DNA of 61,746 bases from NCBI RefSeq assembly GCF_947491715.1, contig NZ_CANLKR010000029.1:1-61746 (forward strand). The letters are read 5' to 3'. Shown here piece after piece: positions 54,371 to 61,746 of this stretch (positions are counted from its first letter, which is position 1; every line of letters starts with the position of its first letter). The notes under the pieces are model-generated. The model was given only the letters and a program-made list of their open reading frames with translations. It made no database searches and was not told where the DNA came from. Source of the DNA: an uncultured Shewanella sp. Its GTDB lineage: Bacteria; Pseudomonadota; Gammaproteobacteria; Enterobacterales; Shewanellaceae. Position numbers and translations under genes: made by a program.

Positions 54371-54678
54371 TTTAGGGTGGGTAAATTGAGGGAAGCTGGG
54401 TGTTGGGGGATGTGTTAAATTGAAAGTACCCTGTCACTTTATATATTTAACCTCAGATCGGTTTTAGGGCTATAACAAAGTATGCTCTTGCCGATCGTAA
54501 TTTCTCACTCTTGAAAATAACATATTGGGCTAAGTGACCGTCCTTGGTACGGCTTTAGGAGTGACAAGCTTTGACAGCAGGTATCATACTAAGCTGCTAT
54601 CTTTATTTTATGCGAAGAAAAACACCAGCTAATAAATAATTATCTATTAATTTCGCTTACTAAATAAAAGGGGATGTG

Positions 54679-55482
54679 ATGCCTGCCTATGAAACAAAAA
54701 AAATAAATACATCGCTTCATCAAAGCGTCAACTTTAAACCGTTAACCAAGCAAAAATCATCTCAACATCTCGGCCAAAAAGTAACTAAAGGCCCAGGTCA
54801 CAGCATTGCCCAGTTGCAGATAACAGCCGCAGCGGATCAAAATAGCGCTGTTGCTCATTCTACTGCTCAGATGCAAGATAATTTAATCCAAGGTGTTGGG
54901 TTTTTGGGCAGCAGGCCTGAAGCTGTGACACAAAGGAAGGGTATAGCTAATAACCATTTTTCTGAATTGAATTCTCCTGCAACGATGAAACAGGCTATTC
55001 AGCAGAAAACTATGGCACATATTAACGGGTGTGGATGCTCCTCCTGTTTAAAAACTACTCAACTTAAATCTAAATTTCTAAACCAATCAACTTCTCTTTT
55101 TACGCAGCCTCTACAATTCACCAGAAATAATCGTGAGGAATTTACGAAGCAACAAAAAGTCGCCATTCTGAAGAAAAATAAGGCTAAAAAGGCTAATGGT
55201 GGCTTTCATACATGTGTACATTGTGGATTTCAGCATGCCTTAGTCAATTACGCCACATTAAGTGGGAGAAGGACAGGAGATGGTGGTTTTCAGATAGATC
55301 ATATAAAACCGGCGTCATCAGGGGGAAGAGCAATCGCCAAAAATGCGCAAGTGTTATGCGGTACATGTAATACCTCTAAAGGTAATAGGAAAGTAATCAC
55401 TAGTACTGGTATGAAAAAATACAAAGGTTGTCACAGGGGGAGTTCTGTAAAAAATTACTTAGTAAAAAGGAAAGGAAAGTAG
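54679..55482 (+). CDS. eCIS effector: HNH endonuclease
   Basis: ATG 54679 (AAAAGGGGA upstream) gives 267 residues. Residues ~60-90 hold a diverged form of the tag (GVGFLGSRPEAVTQRKG) seen in the first effector block, and GCGCSSC follows at 118-123. The C-terminus is a complete HNH nuclease: C179-x-x-C182, IDHIKPASSGG with D207/H208, N222, and LCGTCNTSKGNR with C227-x-x-C230, N231 and K234. The expected reaction is metal-dependent DNA cleavage in the target cell. It lies ~41 kb from the other effectors but is followed by the same palindromic repeat. Confidence 0.85.
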   Translation: MPAYETKKINTSLHQSVNFKPLTKQKSSQHLGQKVTKGPGHSIAQLQITAAADQNSAVAHSTAQMQDNLIQGVGFLGSRPEAVTQRKGIANNHFSELNSPATMKQAIQQKTMAHINGCGCSSCLKTTQLKSKFLNQSTSLFTQPLQFTRNNREEFTKQQKVAILKKNKAKKANGGFHTCVHCGFQHALVNYATLSGRRTGDGGFQIDHIKPASSGGRAIAKNAQVLCGTCNTSKGNRKVITSTGMKKYKGCHRGSSVKNYLVKRKGK

Positions 55483-55549
55483 ACTTGATGAGGAAAGAGG
55501 TCTGAGGGGGATGGGTGATAGGGACAAGGCACCTAGTCAGCGAGGAAAG

Positions 55550-55604
55550 TTAATAACAACATCTACAAGCCATTGAAAACAGCTTTTAGCCACAGTGTTA
55601 TCAT
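55550..55604. repeat. Effector 3' palindromic repeat, copy 6
   Basis: ATAACAA (55553-55559) pairs with GTGTTAT (55595-55601). The inner sequence AAGCCATTGAAAACAGCTTTTAGCC is nearly that of copy 3. It lies ~70 bp after the HNH effector, far from the other five copies. Confidence 0.75.
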
Positions 55605-56423
55605 TGACTTAAAGCGGGTGTCTCAACATGATCAATCATATCTGTCGCGATGAACCATGACTGCACTACATGTATTAATCTAGCGTAAACGACCTATACT
55701 GTACCGCTAACTGTTCATTCAGGCAAAGAGACACCAATTCAACCTAACTCAGCACAGCACAACAAAGGCCGATGATTATGGCTTATAGCCTGCTTTGTTC
55801 TGCCACCTGACGACAAATAAGATGATATTAAAAACATACAAGAAACTTTTTACAAACAAAACAATTACAAATAAAGCGCTATTACCCAAACAAATAAACA
55901 CAAAAATAATCTTTGACGGTTAAAGTCCTCCTACCAGTTCATATAATGTAACCTTTGGCAAAGTTCCGCTATCTTAGGTCAACCTAGGTTATTTAATCTC
56001 TCTTATTCCCATTATTCACTCATTTTGACCCAAATTATCATCCTATTAACCCTCTTTATTCGATACACTCTCTATTAACCAAATAGCACTAAAAGGTGTT
56101 TAAAATGTTACCAATTTATTATTAATATAATTTAACTATAATAACAAATAGCAAATAAAAATAATTAAAATCAAACAAATACATTAACACTGTACATAGT
56201 CTGAACAAGTTTAGACAAAGTTGAGCAACATACGGTGTTCAAAACAATACTTACCCTCTTTCATTTATCTGATTAAAAATATCAGCAATAAGGCCTAAAT
56301 AACCTTAGGTCCCTTAAGTCCATATACAAGTACAGGTGAGAAAATCCATTCATTTCACAAAAAAGAATGGGAAAGTAAACCGCAAGCACAAGTTGTACAA
56401 GCAGTCGTTGAGGTCAATGTTTT
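55605..56423. other. Long AT-rich non-coding region upstream of the permease
   Basis: No gene is seen. It contains a small dyad (CTTAGGTCAACCTAGGTT around 55973-55990) and a very AT-rich block (56100-56190) that could be a promoter/operator region for the permease. No boxes are assigned. Confidence 0.4.
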
Positions 56424-57947
56424 ATGTTAAAAAATTCGGAAACACCCCATAAACTCTCACTTTTTAGTGGCGTCCTGCTGTGTTGCACTTGTATGGTCGG
56501 CTCTGGTTGGCTATTTAGCTCACAATTGGTCGCACAAAACGCGGGTAACTATGGTTTCATTTCATGGATTGTCGCCGCTGCCATTATTATTGTGATCAGC
56601 TTGTGTATTTCATCAGTCGTGACTCGGTATCCACAAAGTGGTGCCACGACGCGCATGAGTGCCATCAGTCATAATGCCATGTTCGGCATGACTTTTGCCT
56701 TTGCCAATTGGTTTGGTGTGTCTGTTGTTATCGCCACCGAAGCCCAAGCTACAACAGAGTATTTAGCGCCCTTTATTGGTGATGGGATCATGCAAGCAGG
56801 TACACTGACTTGGGCGGGAAAAGGGATTGGTTTAATCTTGCTCTGTCTTTATTTACTGGTTAACTGGTACGGACTCAAGCTATTGGCCCGAGTCAATAAT
56901 GTGATCACTGTACTCAAAATATTCACGCCTATTTTTGTCATTGTCATTTTATTAGTCTCCCATTTTGACAGCACTAATTTCACGCAAGTGAGTCAAGATG
57001 CCTTTTCAACGGGAAGTATTTTTACGGCAATCGTGGCCTCAGGCATGGTCTATGCGTTTAATGGCTTTCAAGTCATCGCTTCCTTTGCTAGCGAAATAGA
57101 AAAACCCAAAAAAAATATCCCATTAACTATGATCCTTTCTGTGCTCATCACATTGGGGTTTTATCTATTATTACAGCTGGCGTTTATGGGCGCCATGCCA
57201 CACGAGATGCTCGCTAATGGCTGGCCTAGTCTCAACATGAACTCCCCTATTGTAGGGTTAACCCTCATACTCGGCCTTAACTTTCTAATGTTACTGTTGC
57301 TAGCTGACAGTGTCATTGCGCCATCGGCTGTGGGGTACACGTATTTGGGCACTTCTTCTCGCATGTTATTGGCCATGGCAAAAGAGAAGCAGGCGCCCAC
57401 TTTTATTAGTCGCAATATCCACCCCAAACGTGGGTTTTCGACGCCCGCAATCATGGTTAACTTTATTATTGCGGTGCTATTTCTTCTGCAAGCCGAAAAC
57501 TGGGCCGGACTGATGGTGATAGTCACCATGTTACATCTTATCGGTTACATGGCTGCGCCCATCAGTATGTCGGCCCTGAATCCCAAAACTAAATTGTTCG
57601 GGCTAATGGTGTTTATTATCATCACCATCCTGATGTTAACCGTGCCCAGTCGAGACATTCTACTCACCAATATCATCTTGAGCATATTATCCATCGGTTA
57701 CCTCATACTTCAAGGCAAGTCGCATATCAAGGCCAACTTATTATTTGCCAGCCCACCGTTAATCTTTTTGTGGCTGATTTACTTTTGTGAGTCCATGGTA
57801 CTCGGCGGCCTGCTCGCCACAGGCTTCTTTTTATTGGTGACCAGTCGACGTTATGTGGAGCAATGCCGCATGCATAGGGAAAAACACTTAACCGCTCAAC
57901 AATCGACATTTCCCAGCGAAATGATTAACCCTCAACAAATGGATTAG
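56424..57947 (+). CDS. APC-superfamily amino acid permease
   Basis: The protein has 507 residues with about 12 hydrophobic segments. The N-terminal LSLFSGVLLCCTCMVGSGWLFSS is the APC TM1 with its unwound G-S-G motif, and VYAFNGFQVIASFASEIEKPKKNIPLTM is the conserved TM6-loop with E-x-x-x-P-x-x-x-I-P. It imports or exchanges amino acids or polyamines across the inner membrane. Whether it belongs to the peptide cluster downstream or stands alone is not clear. A ~300-bp gap with only tiny ORFs separates them. Confidence 0.85.
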   Translation: MLKNSETPHKLSLFSGVLLCCTCMVGSGWLFSSQLVAQNAGNYGFISWIVAAAIIIVISLCISSVVTRYPQSGATTRMSAISHNAMFGMTFAFANWFGVSVVIATEAQATTEYLAPFIGDGIMQAGTLTWAGKGIGLILLCLYLLVNWYGLKLLARVNNVITVLKIFTPIFVIVILLVSHFDSTNFTQVSQDAFSTGSIFTAIVASGMVYAFNGFQVIASFASEIEKPKKNIPLTMILSVLITLGFYLLLQLAFMGAMPHEMLANGWPSLNMNSPIVGLTLILGLNFLMLLLLADSVIAPSAVGYTYLGTSSRMLLAMAKEKQAPTFISRNIHPKRGFSTPAIMVNFIIAVLFLLQAENWAGLMVIVTMLHLIGYMAAPISMSALNPKTKLFGLMVFIIITILMLTVPSRDILLTNIILSILSIGYLILQGKSHIKANLLFASPPLIFLWLIYFCESMVLGGLLATGFFLLVTSRRYVEQCRMHREKHLTAQQSTFPSEMINPQQMD

Positions 57948-57955
57948 CCGCCATC

Positions 57956-58051
57956 ATGAGAGAGATTAGTAGAGATAAGCTTGATGAGCCCTTAATACTC
58001 TGTAATACCGACGAAGCCATGGAAATCAATGTATTCAAACAAGGAGATTAA
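57956..58051 (+). CDS. Possible 31-residue peptide gene
   Basis: ATG 57956 to TAA 58051 encodes an acidic peptide (MREISRDKLDEPLILCNTDE...). There is no good Shine-Dalgarno, and its end overlaps the longer frame beginning at 58029. It is listed because of its position directly before a biosynthetic operon; it may be chance. Confidence 0.2.
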   Translation: MREISRDKLDEPLILCNTDEAMEINVFKQGD

Positions 58052-58089
58052 ACATAATTCAATATCCAATTTATTGAGAGATAAATGCT

Positions 58090-58257
58090 ATGCAACACAT
58101 GACACAAGACTCAATTTTTATTCTGCTAATAACATGCTTAATACCACTATTGATTTCTTTTTGCTGCATCCTGTTCAAGATAATACCTGGTACGACCAAC
58201 AGTTCTACCCGGATCCAGGCCAAAATACAGTATTGCTTTGGTTTATTTAAATATTAA
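58090..58257 (+). CDS. Possible small membrane protein (55 residues)
   Basis: ATG 58090 to TAA 58257 encodes a protein with one strong hydrophobic helix (IFILLITCLIPLLISFCCILF) and a polar, Arg/Lys-containing tail. A weak GAGAG lies upstream. A 73-residue frame (58029-58250) overlaps it in another phase and has no recognisable feature. I favour the membrane version, but neither is certain. It ends 15 bp before the diiron oxygenase gene. Confidence 0.35.
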   Translation: MQHMTQDSIFILLITCLIPLLISFCCILFKIIPGTTNSSTRIQAKIQYCFGLFKY

Positions 58258-58272
58258 GAAGGGGGGGCTACG

Positions 58273-59193
58273 ATGAACAGTACATTGCAAGAGAAGTGGG
58301 AAAGAAGAGCAACAGTTAGAAGTAAGCCTAGGATAGTATATGACAAAACAGCTAATGGATACTACTATCCAATCTCAAAAGCGCCTTTAGCGATACATCC
58401 TGACGTTTCATCTCAGGGGAGGGAAGCAATTGAGTTTTTACTGGTTCAGTCATTGTATAAATATTCTAATGATATCGCATTTATAGAGACAAGAGTTGTT
58501 AATGACATAATCCTAAAAGCAATATCAGATAACATTGACGGTATTATTTTTAATGATGAACAAAAAATAATATTATATACAATCATGGTGGATGAAGCCT
58601 ATCATGCATATGTCGCGTTTGATTCAATATTGCAAATTAAAGCAGAAACAGGCATTGAGCCACTGCCATTATCTGAAACAATAGAAATAGAACTAGCAAT
58701 AAAAACGATTAAAAATAAAATGGATAGTCAGTATCATAGTGCGTTTCAGTTTATATGTGTTTGCTTGGCTGAAAACACATTAACGAAAGATATGATAGTG
58801 ATGGCTGATAAAAATGAAACACATCCATATTTTCAAAAGATAATACAAGATCATTTAGCCGATGAAGCACGTCATTCAGGCGTTTTTTATAATTTACTTT
58901 CTTATACTTGGAACAATTTAAGTGAGGACTACAAAAAAAATATAGGGAAGGTATTAGCAGAGTTTATAGAATTATATCTTAACTTGAAAGTGCAGATTGA
59001 ATTCGACAAACAAGTGTTAAAATCAATAGGTTTAACTATAGAAAAAGCAGAAAAGGCTCTTGAAGATACTTATGGTGCATTTAAATTAACAAAGCATCAC
59101 CCAATGTTAAAAAACATTCTACGTGTATTGGATAAAACAAAGGTATTGGACGGATATTCGTATTTAGAGTTTAAACAGAGAGGTTGGGTTTAA
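58273..59193 (+). CDS. AurF/CmlI-type diiron oxygenase
   Basis: The protein has 306 residues with an RBS (AAGAAGGGGGGG). The full ligand set of AurF-family diiron N-oxygenases is readable: E72, E108/H111 (DEAYH), E167 (AENTL), H194, E198/H201 (DEARH). The spacings between successive ligands (36, 3, 56, 27, 4, 3) are almost the same as in AurF. These enzymes oxidise aryl amines to nitro groups or hydroxylate carrier-bound substrates. The gene ends 5 bp before the NRPS start, so the enzyme probably acts on the NRPS-bound amino acid or product. Substrate unknown. Confidence 0.85.
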   Translation: MNSTLQEKWERRATVRSKPRIVYDKTANGYYYPISKAPLAIHPDVSSQGREAIEFLLVQSLYKYSNDIAFIETRVVNDIILKAISDNIDGIIFNDEQKIILYTIMVDEAYHAYVAFDSILQIKAETGIEPLPLSETIEIELAIKTIKNKMDSQYHSAFQFICVCLAENTLTKDMIVMADKNETHPYFQKIIQDHLADEARHSGVFYNLLSYTWNNLSEDYKKNIGKVLAEFIELYLNLKVQIEFDKQVLKSIGLTIEKAEKALEDTYGAFKLTKHHPMLKNILRVLDKTKVLDGYSYLEFKQRGWV

Positions 59194-59198
59194 ATATC

Positions 59199-61746
59199 AT
59201 GAAACAATTATCTATATTTATTGAAGAGAACAGTCAAGACTATAATGAGTTAAAGTCTGATATTCTTGATTTCGGCTATAAAATATTGGATCCCTTAAGT
59301 CAGTCAGAAATAGATGTTGCAATATACTTTGAGTATCAAAATTTTTTAGATGCTAAGGGTGATTTATCTAGCATGGTAAATAATTTCATGTTGATATCAG
59401 AGCAAGGCATTTATATTAATACAGGGCAGGAATATAGTTTTAAAGTGTCGGAAGAATATGGTATAGATAATATAATTGATAGTTTAATACTCATATCTCA
59501 AGAGTTAAATATATCGTCCTATGAACCTGTCAATTTAGATGAATATTTTAGAGTAACACTTTCTCAAGAAGACTATCAAAAGTTAGTATATGATTGGAAT
59601 GATACTGATGCACCTTATCCACAAGATAAAACACTGCAGCAATTGTTTGAAGAACAAGTTGAAAAAACACCAGATAATATCGCCCTCGTTTTTAGCAATA
59701 ATCAATTTGACGATGAGCAGCTGACTTACCAAGCATTGAATGAAAGAGCCAACCAGTTAGCGCATCATATACGCGCGCAATATCAAGCTCAGCACAATCA
59801 GCCATTAGCGCCTGACACCTTGATTGCACTGTATTTGGACCGCAGCCTAGAGATGGTCATTTCTATTCTGGCGGTATTGAAAGCAGGCGGCGCTTATGTG
59901 CCGATTTCCCCTGAGTACCCTCAAGCGAGAACGTTATTTATATTGGAAGACACTCAGGCGCCCATACTGCTGACGCAGCAGCACCACTGTGCGTCATTAA
60001 ATCAGGCATTAAATAGAGAGAATAGGGCATTAAACGAAGCGTTAGATGAGGAACTCAATGATGTCAACACACCTTTGCAACTCATCAATGTGGATGTGCC
60101 ATTAGCGAATGGCGAGCAATCTAGCGATAACCTTGTTCCCGTCAGTGGCCCTGCTGATTTAGCCTATGTGATTTACACCTCCGGCACCACAGGGCAACCT
60201 AAAGGTGTGATGCAACCGCATAATAATGTCGTCAGGCTATTTGCCACCGCGCAGACGCAATATCAATTTAATGCTGATGATGTGTGGCTACTTTATCACG
60301 CGTATACATTTGATTTTAGTGTTTGGGAACTATATGGGGCGCTGTTTTATGGTGGTCAACTGGTTATTCCAAGGCATGACGCGGTTAGGGATGTGGATCA
60401 AATCGTGCAGTTGTGTCATGCGCGTAAGGTGACCGTGTTTAATCAAACGCCGAATGCCTTTTATTCATTTAGCGATACCGTCATTGCCAATAATATTGAT
60501 TTACCTTACTTACGTTATGTCATATTTGGTGGGGATGCACTGGCTCAAGATAAGTTGTTGTCTTGGTGGGCTCATTTTGGTGTTAACCGCCCCACATTGG
60601 TAAACATGTATGGCATTACAGAAACCACGGTGCATGTGACTTATCAGCCTCTTCACCCGACCTATCAAAATGCCGTTATTGGTCGACCATTAGCAGACAT
60701 AACGGCGTATGTATTAAACAATGAATTGCAATTGCTGCCCATTGGTGTGTCTGGTGAGCTGTTTATCGGTGGGGCGGGATTGGCTCGCGGGTATCTAAAC
60801 CAAGAAGTATTAACCGCCGAGCGTTTTATTGATAATCCCTTTGCGACCCAAAATGATATCGAAAAAGGCTATACCCGTTTATATAAAACGGGGGATTTAG
60901 TGCGTTACTTGCCCGATGGTAATCTCGAATATTTAGGCCGTTTGGATAACCAAGTTAAAATCCGCGGCTACCGTATTGAATTGGGCGAAGTTGAGGCGGC
61001 GCTAAGTCAAATAAAAGGCGTTAAGCAAGCGGTGGTGATAGACCGCGAGCATGCGAATGATGAGCAGAGTGAACATCAAGGTGACAGCCGTCAGTATCTG
61101 GCGGCGTATATTATCGTTCAAGGTGATGATAATACTGAAGTCAACAACGAGACCTTCATTGATGATTTTATTGAAGATGTGCGCCAGCAACTCATCAGTG
61201 TGTTGCCAGATTATATGCAGCCATCAACCTTCACGGTCATTGAGCATGTGCCCTTGACGATTAACGGCAAGTTAGACCGCAAGGCCTTGCCTGAGCCTGA
61301 GTTTATCAGTAGCGATGTGTATGTGGCGCCGCGTAATGATATTGAGCGTCAACTGTGTGAGGTTTGGAAAGCCGTGCTGGGGCTTGAGCGAGTCGGCGTT
61401 AATGATAATTTCTTCCGCATTGGCGGTGATTCGATTAGCGCCATTCGTTTAAGCGCTGAAAGCCGAAAACGAACCAATCTAGACATTCCGTTAGCCCAAT
61501 TTTTTGCGAGGCCAACCATAGCAGGGCTGGCGCTGGTGTTAAACGAGGACGTCCTTGTTATTCCTCACGTAGAGGATAACACCCCGTCTTTGTCGTTTGC
61601 GCAGGAGCGTTTATGGTTTATTGAACAATTTGAAGAGGGCAGTGATGCTTATCACATACCGCTTTTGGCCCGTTTACAGCCTGATACCGATGTGGAGGTG
61701 TTATTAGCCAGTATCAACATGATAGCGATGCGCCACCCTGTGCTAA
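59199..61746 (+). CDS. Nonribosomal peptide synthetase, A-PCP-C... (runs off the window)
   Basis: ATG 59199; no stop before the end of the window (849 codons seen). Residues 1-~125 are not a condensation domain and are unrecognised. An adenylation domain follows (~140-660): the A3 core YTSGTTGQPKGV, HAYTFDFSVWELYGALF (A4), NMYGITETTVHVTY (A5) and NGKLDRKALP (A10). Reading the specificity positions against GrsA gives D-F-W-N-I-G-M-V-H-K, the threonine code. A carrier domain comes next (FFRIGGDSISAIRLS, phosphopantetheine Ser ~745), then the start of a condensation domain (PSLSFAQERLWFIEQFEEGSDAYHIP, from ~796). The lack of an upstream C domain makes it a loading module, so threonine is probably the first residue. 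Confidence 0.92.
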   Translation, partial: MKQLSIFIEENSQDYNELKSDILDFGYKILDPLSQSEIDVAIYFEYQNFLDAKGDLSSMVNNFMLISEQGIYINTGQEYSFKVSEEYGIDNIIDSLILISQELNISSYEPVNLDEYFRVTLSQEDYQKLVYDWNDTDAPYPQDKTLQQLFEEQVEKTPDNIALVFSNNQFDDEQLTYQALNERANQLAHHIRAQYQAQHNQPLAPDTLIALYLDRSLEMVISILAVLKAGGAYVPISPEYPQARTLFILEDTQAPILLTQQHHCASLNQALNRENRALNEALDEELNDVNTPLQLINVDVPLANGEQSSDNLVPVSGPADLAYVIYTSGTTGQPKGVMQPHNNVVRLFATAQTQYQFNADDVWLLYHAYTFDFSVWELYGALFYGGQLVIPRHDAVRDVDQIVQLCHARKVTVFNQTPNAFYSFSDTVIANNIDLPYLRYVIFGGDALAQDKLLSWWAHFGVNRPTLVNMYGITETTVHVTYQPLHPTYQNAVIGRPLADITAYVLNNELQLLPIGVSGELFIGGAGLARGYLNQEVLTAERFIDNPFATQNDIEKGYTRLYKTGDLVRYLPDGNLEYLGRLDNQVKIRGYRIELGEVEAALSQIKGVKQAVVIDREHANDEQSEHQGDSRQYLAAYIIVQGDDNTEVNNETFIDDFIEDVRQQLISVLPDYMQPSTFTVIEHVPLTINGKLDRKALPEPEFISSDVYVAPRNDIERQLCEVWKAVLGLERVGVNDNFFRIGGDSISAIRLSAESRKRTNLDIPLAQFFARPTIAGLALVLNEDVLVIPHVEDNTPSLSFAQERLWFIEQFEEGSDAYHIPLLARLQPDTDVEVLLASINMIAMRHPVL

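Noticed and set aside
54440..54500. Possible seventh palindrome (GGTTTTAGGGCTATAACAAAG) before the HNH effector
   Set aside because: Only short words match and the arms are in the wrong order. Chance or deep decay cannot be told apart.

Overview
This window looks like part of the chromosome of a marine gammaproteobacterium, probably Shewanella or a close Alteromonadales relative. That is an impression from the moderate GC, the REP-associated and IS110 transposase remnants and the general protein style; no rRNA or marker gene is present to prove it. Most of the window is one extracellular contractile injection system (eCIS, of the Afp/PVC 'phage-tail-like' kind) with its effectors, fibres and probable release genes. 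The last ~5 kb starts a separate nonribosomal peptide cluster.

Layout. (1) 1-2.6 kb: the 3' end of a highly repetitive fibre-like protein and a glycine-rich fibre-tip-like protein. (2) 2.6-13.2 kb: a secreted thermonuclease-like protein, a free-standing DUF4157 HExxH protein, then six effector-like genes. The effectors share a ribosome-binding leader and an N-terminal tag (consensus roughly x-PL-x-K ... NSVAQKK ... GFGFxDNRxE) but have unrelated C-termini: C80-like cysteine peptidase, OTU protease, HExxxH zincin-like, and three orphans. From the OTU gene onward each is followed by a ~55-bp two-stem palindrome. (3) 13.2-16.7 kb: mobile-element debris, comprising phased 10-bp repeats, a truncated IS110 transposase and a RAYT element inserted next to the remains of a second RAYT gene. 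(4) 17.2-45.4 kb: the structural locus, with an outer-membrane-barrel-like protein, a small unknown, sheath, two tube proteins, a small helical protein, a CIS tube/LysM-position protein, VgrG-like spike, gp25-like baseplate, Afp11-like and Afp12-like baseplate proteins, a giant fibre, tape measure, a His-rich repeat protein, a collar-domain fibre and a 3-TM holin. (5) 45.6-54.3 kb: a second barrel paralogue, a membrane protein, a trypsin-like protease, a lipoprotein, a T4/pesticin-type lysozyme and a secreted Ig-repeat protein, closed by a strong terminator. (6) 54.7-55.6 kb: one more effector, an HNH nuclease with the same tag and the same 3' palindrome. (7) 56.4-61.7 kb: an APC permease, small ORFs, an AurF-type diiron oxygenase and an NRPS whose first adenylation domain carries a threonine-type specificity code.

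How it works together. By analogy with Afp/PVC particles, the sheath, tube, spike and baseplate build a contractile syringe, the fibres choose the target cell, the tape measure sets length, and tagged effectors are loaded into the tube. The holin and lysozyme would let particles leave the producer. The AAA+ ATPase (Afp15) and terminator cap (Afp16, Pvc16_N) expected for an eCIS are not in the window and may lie upstream.

The most interesting signal is the cassette-like build of the effector genes: common 5' leader, common N-terminal tag, variable toxin, common 3' palindrome. It suggests a mechanism for exchanging or duplicating eCIS cargo.
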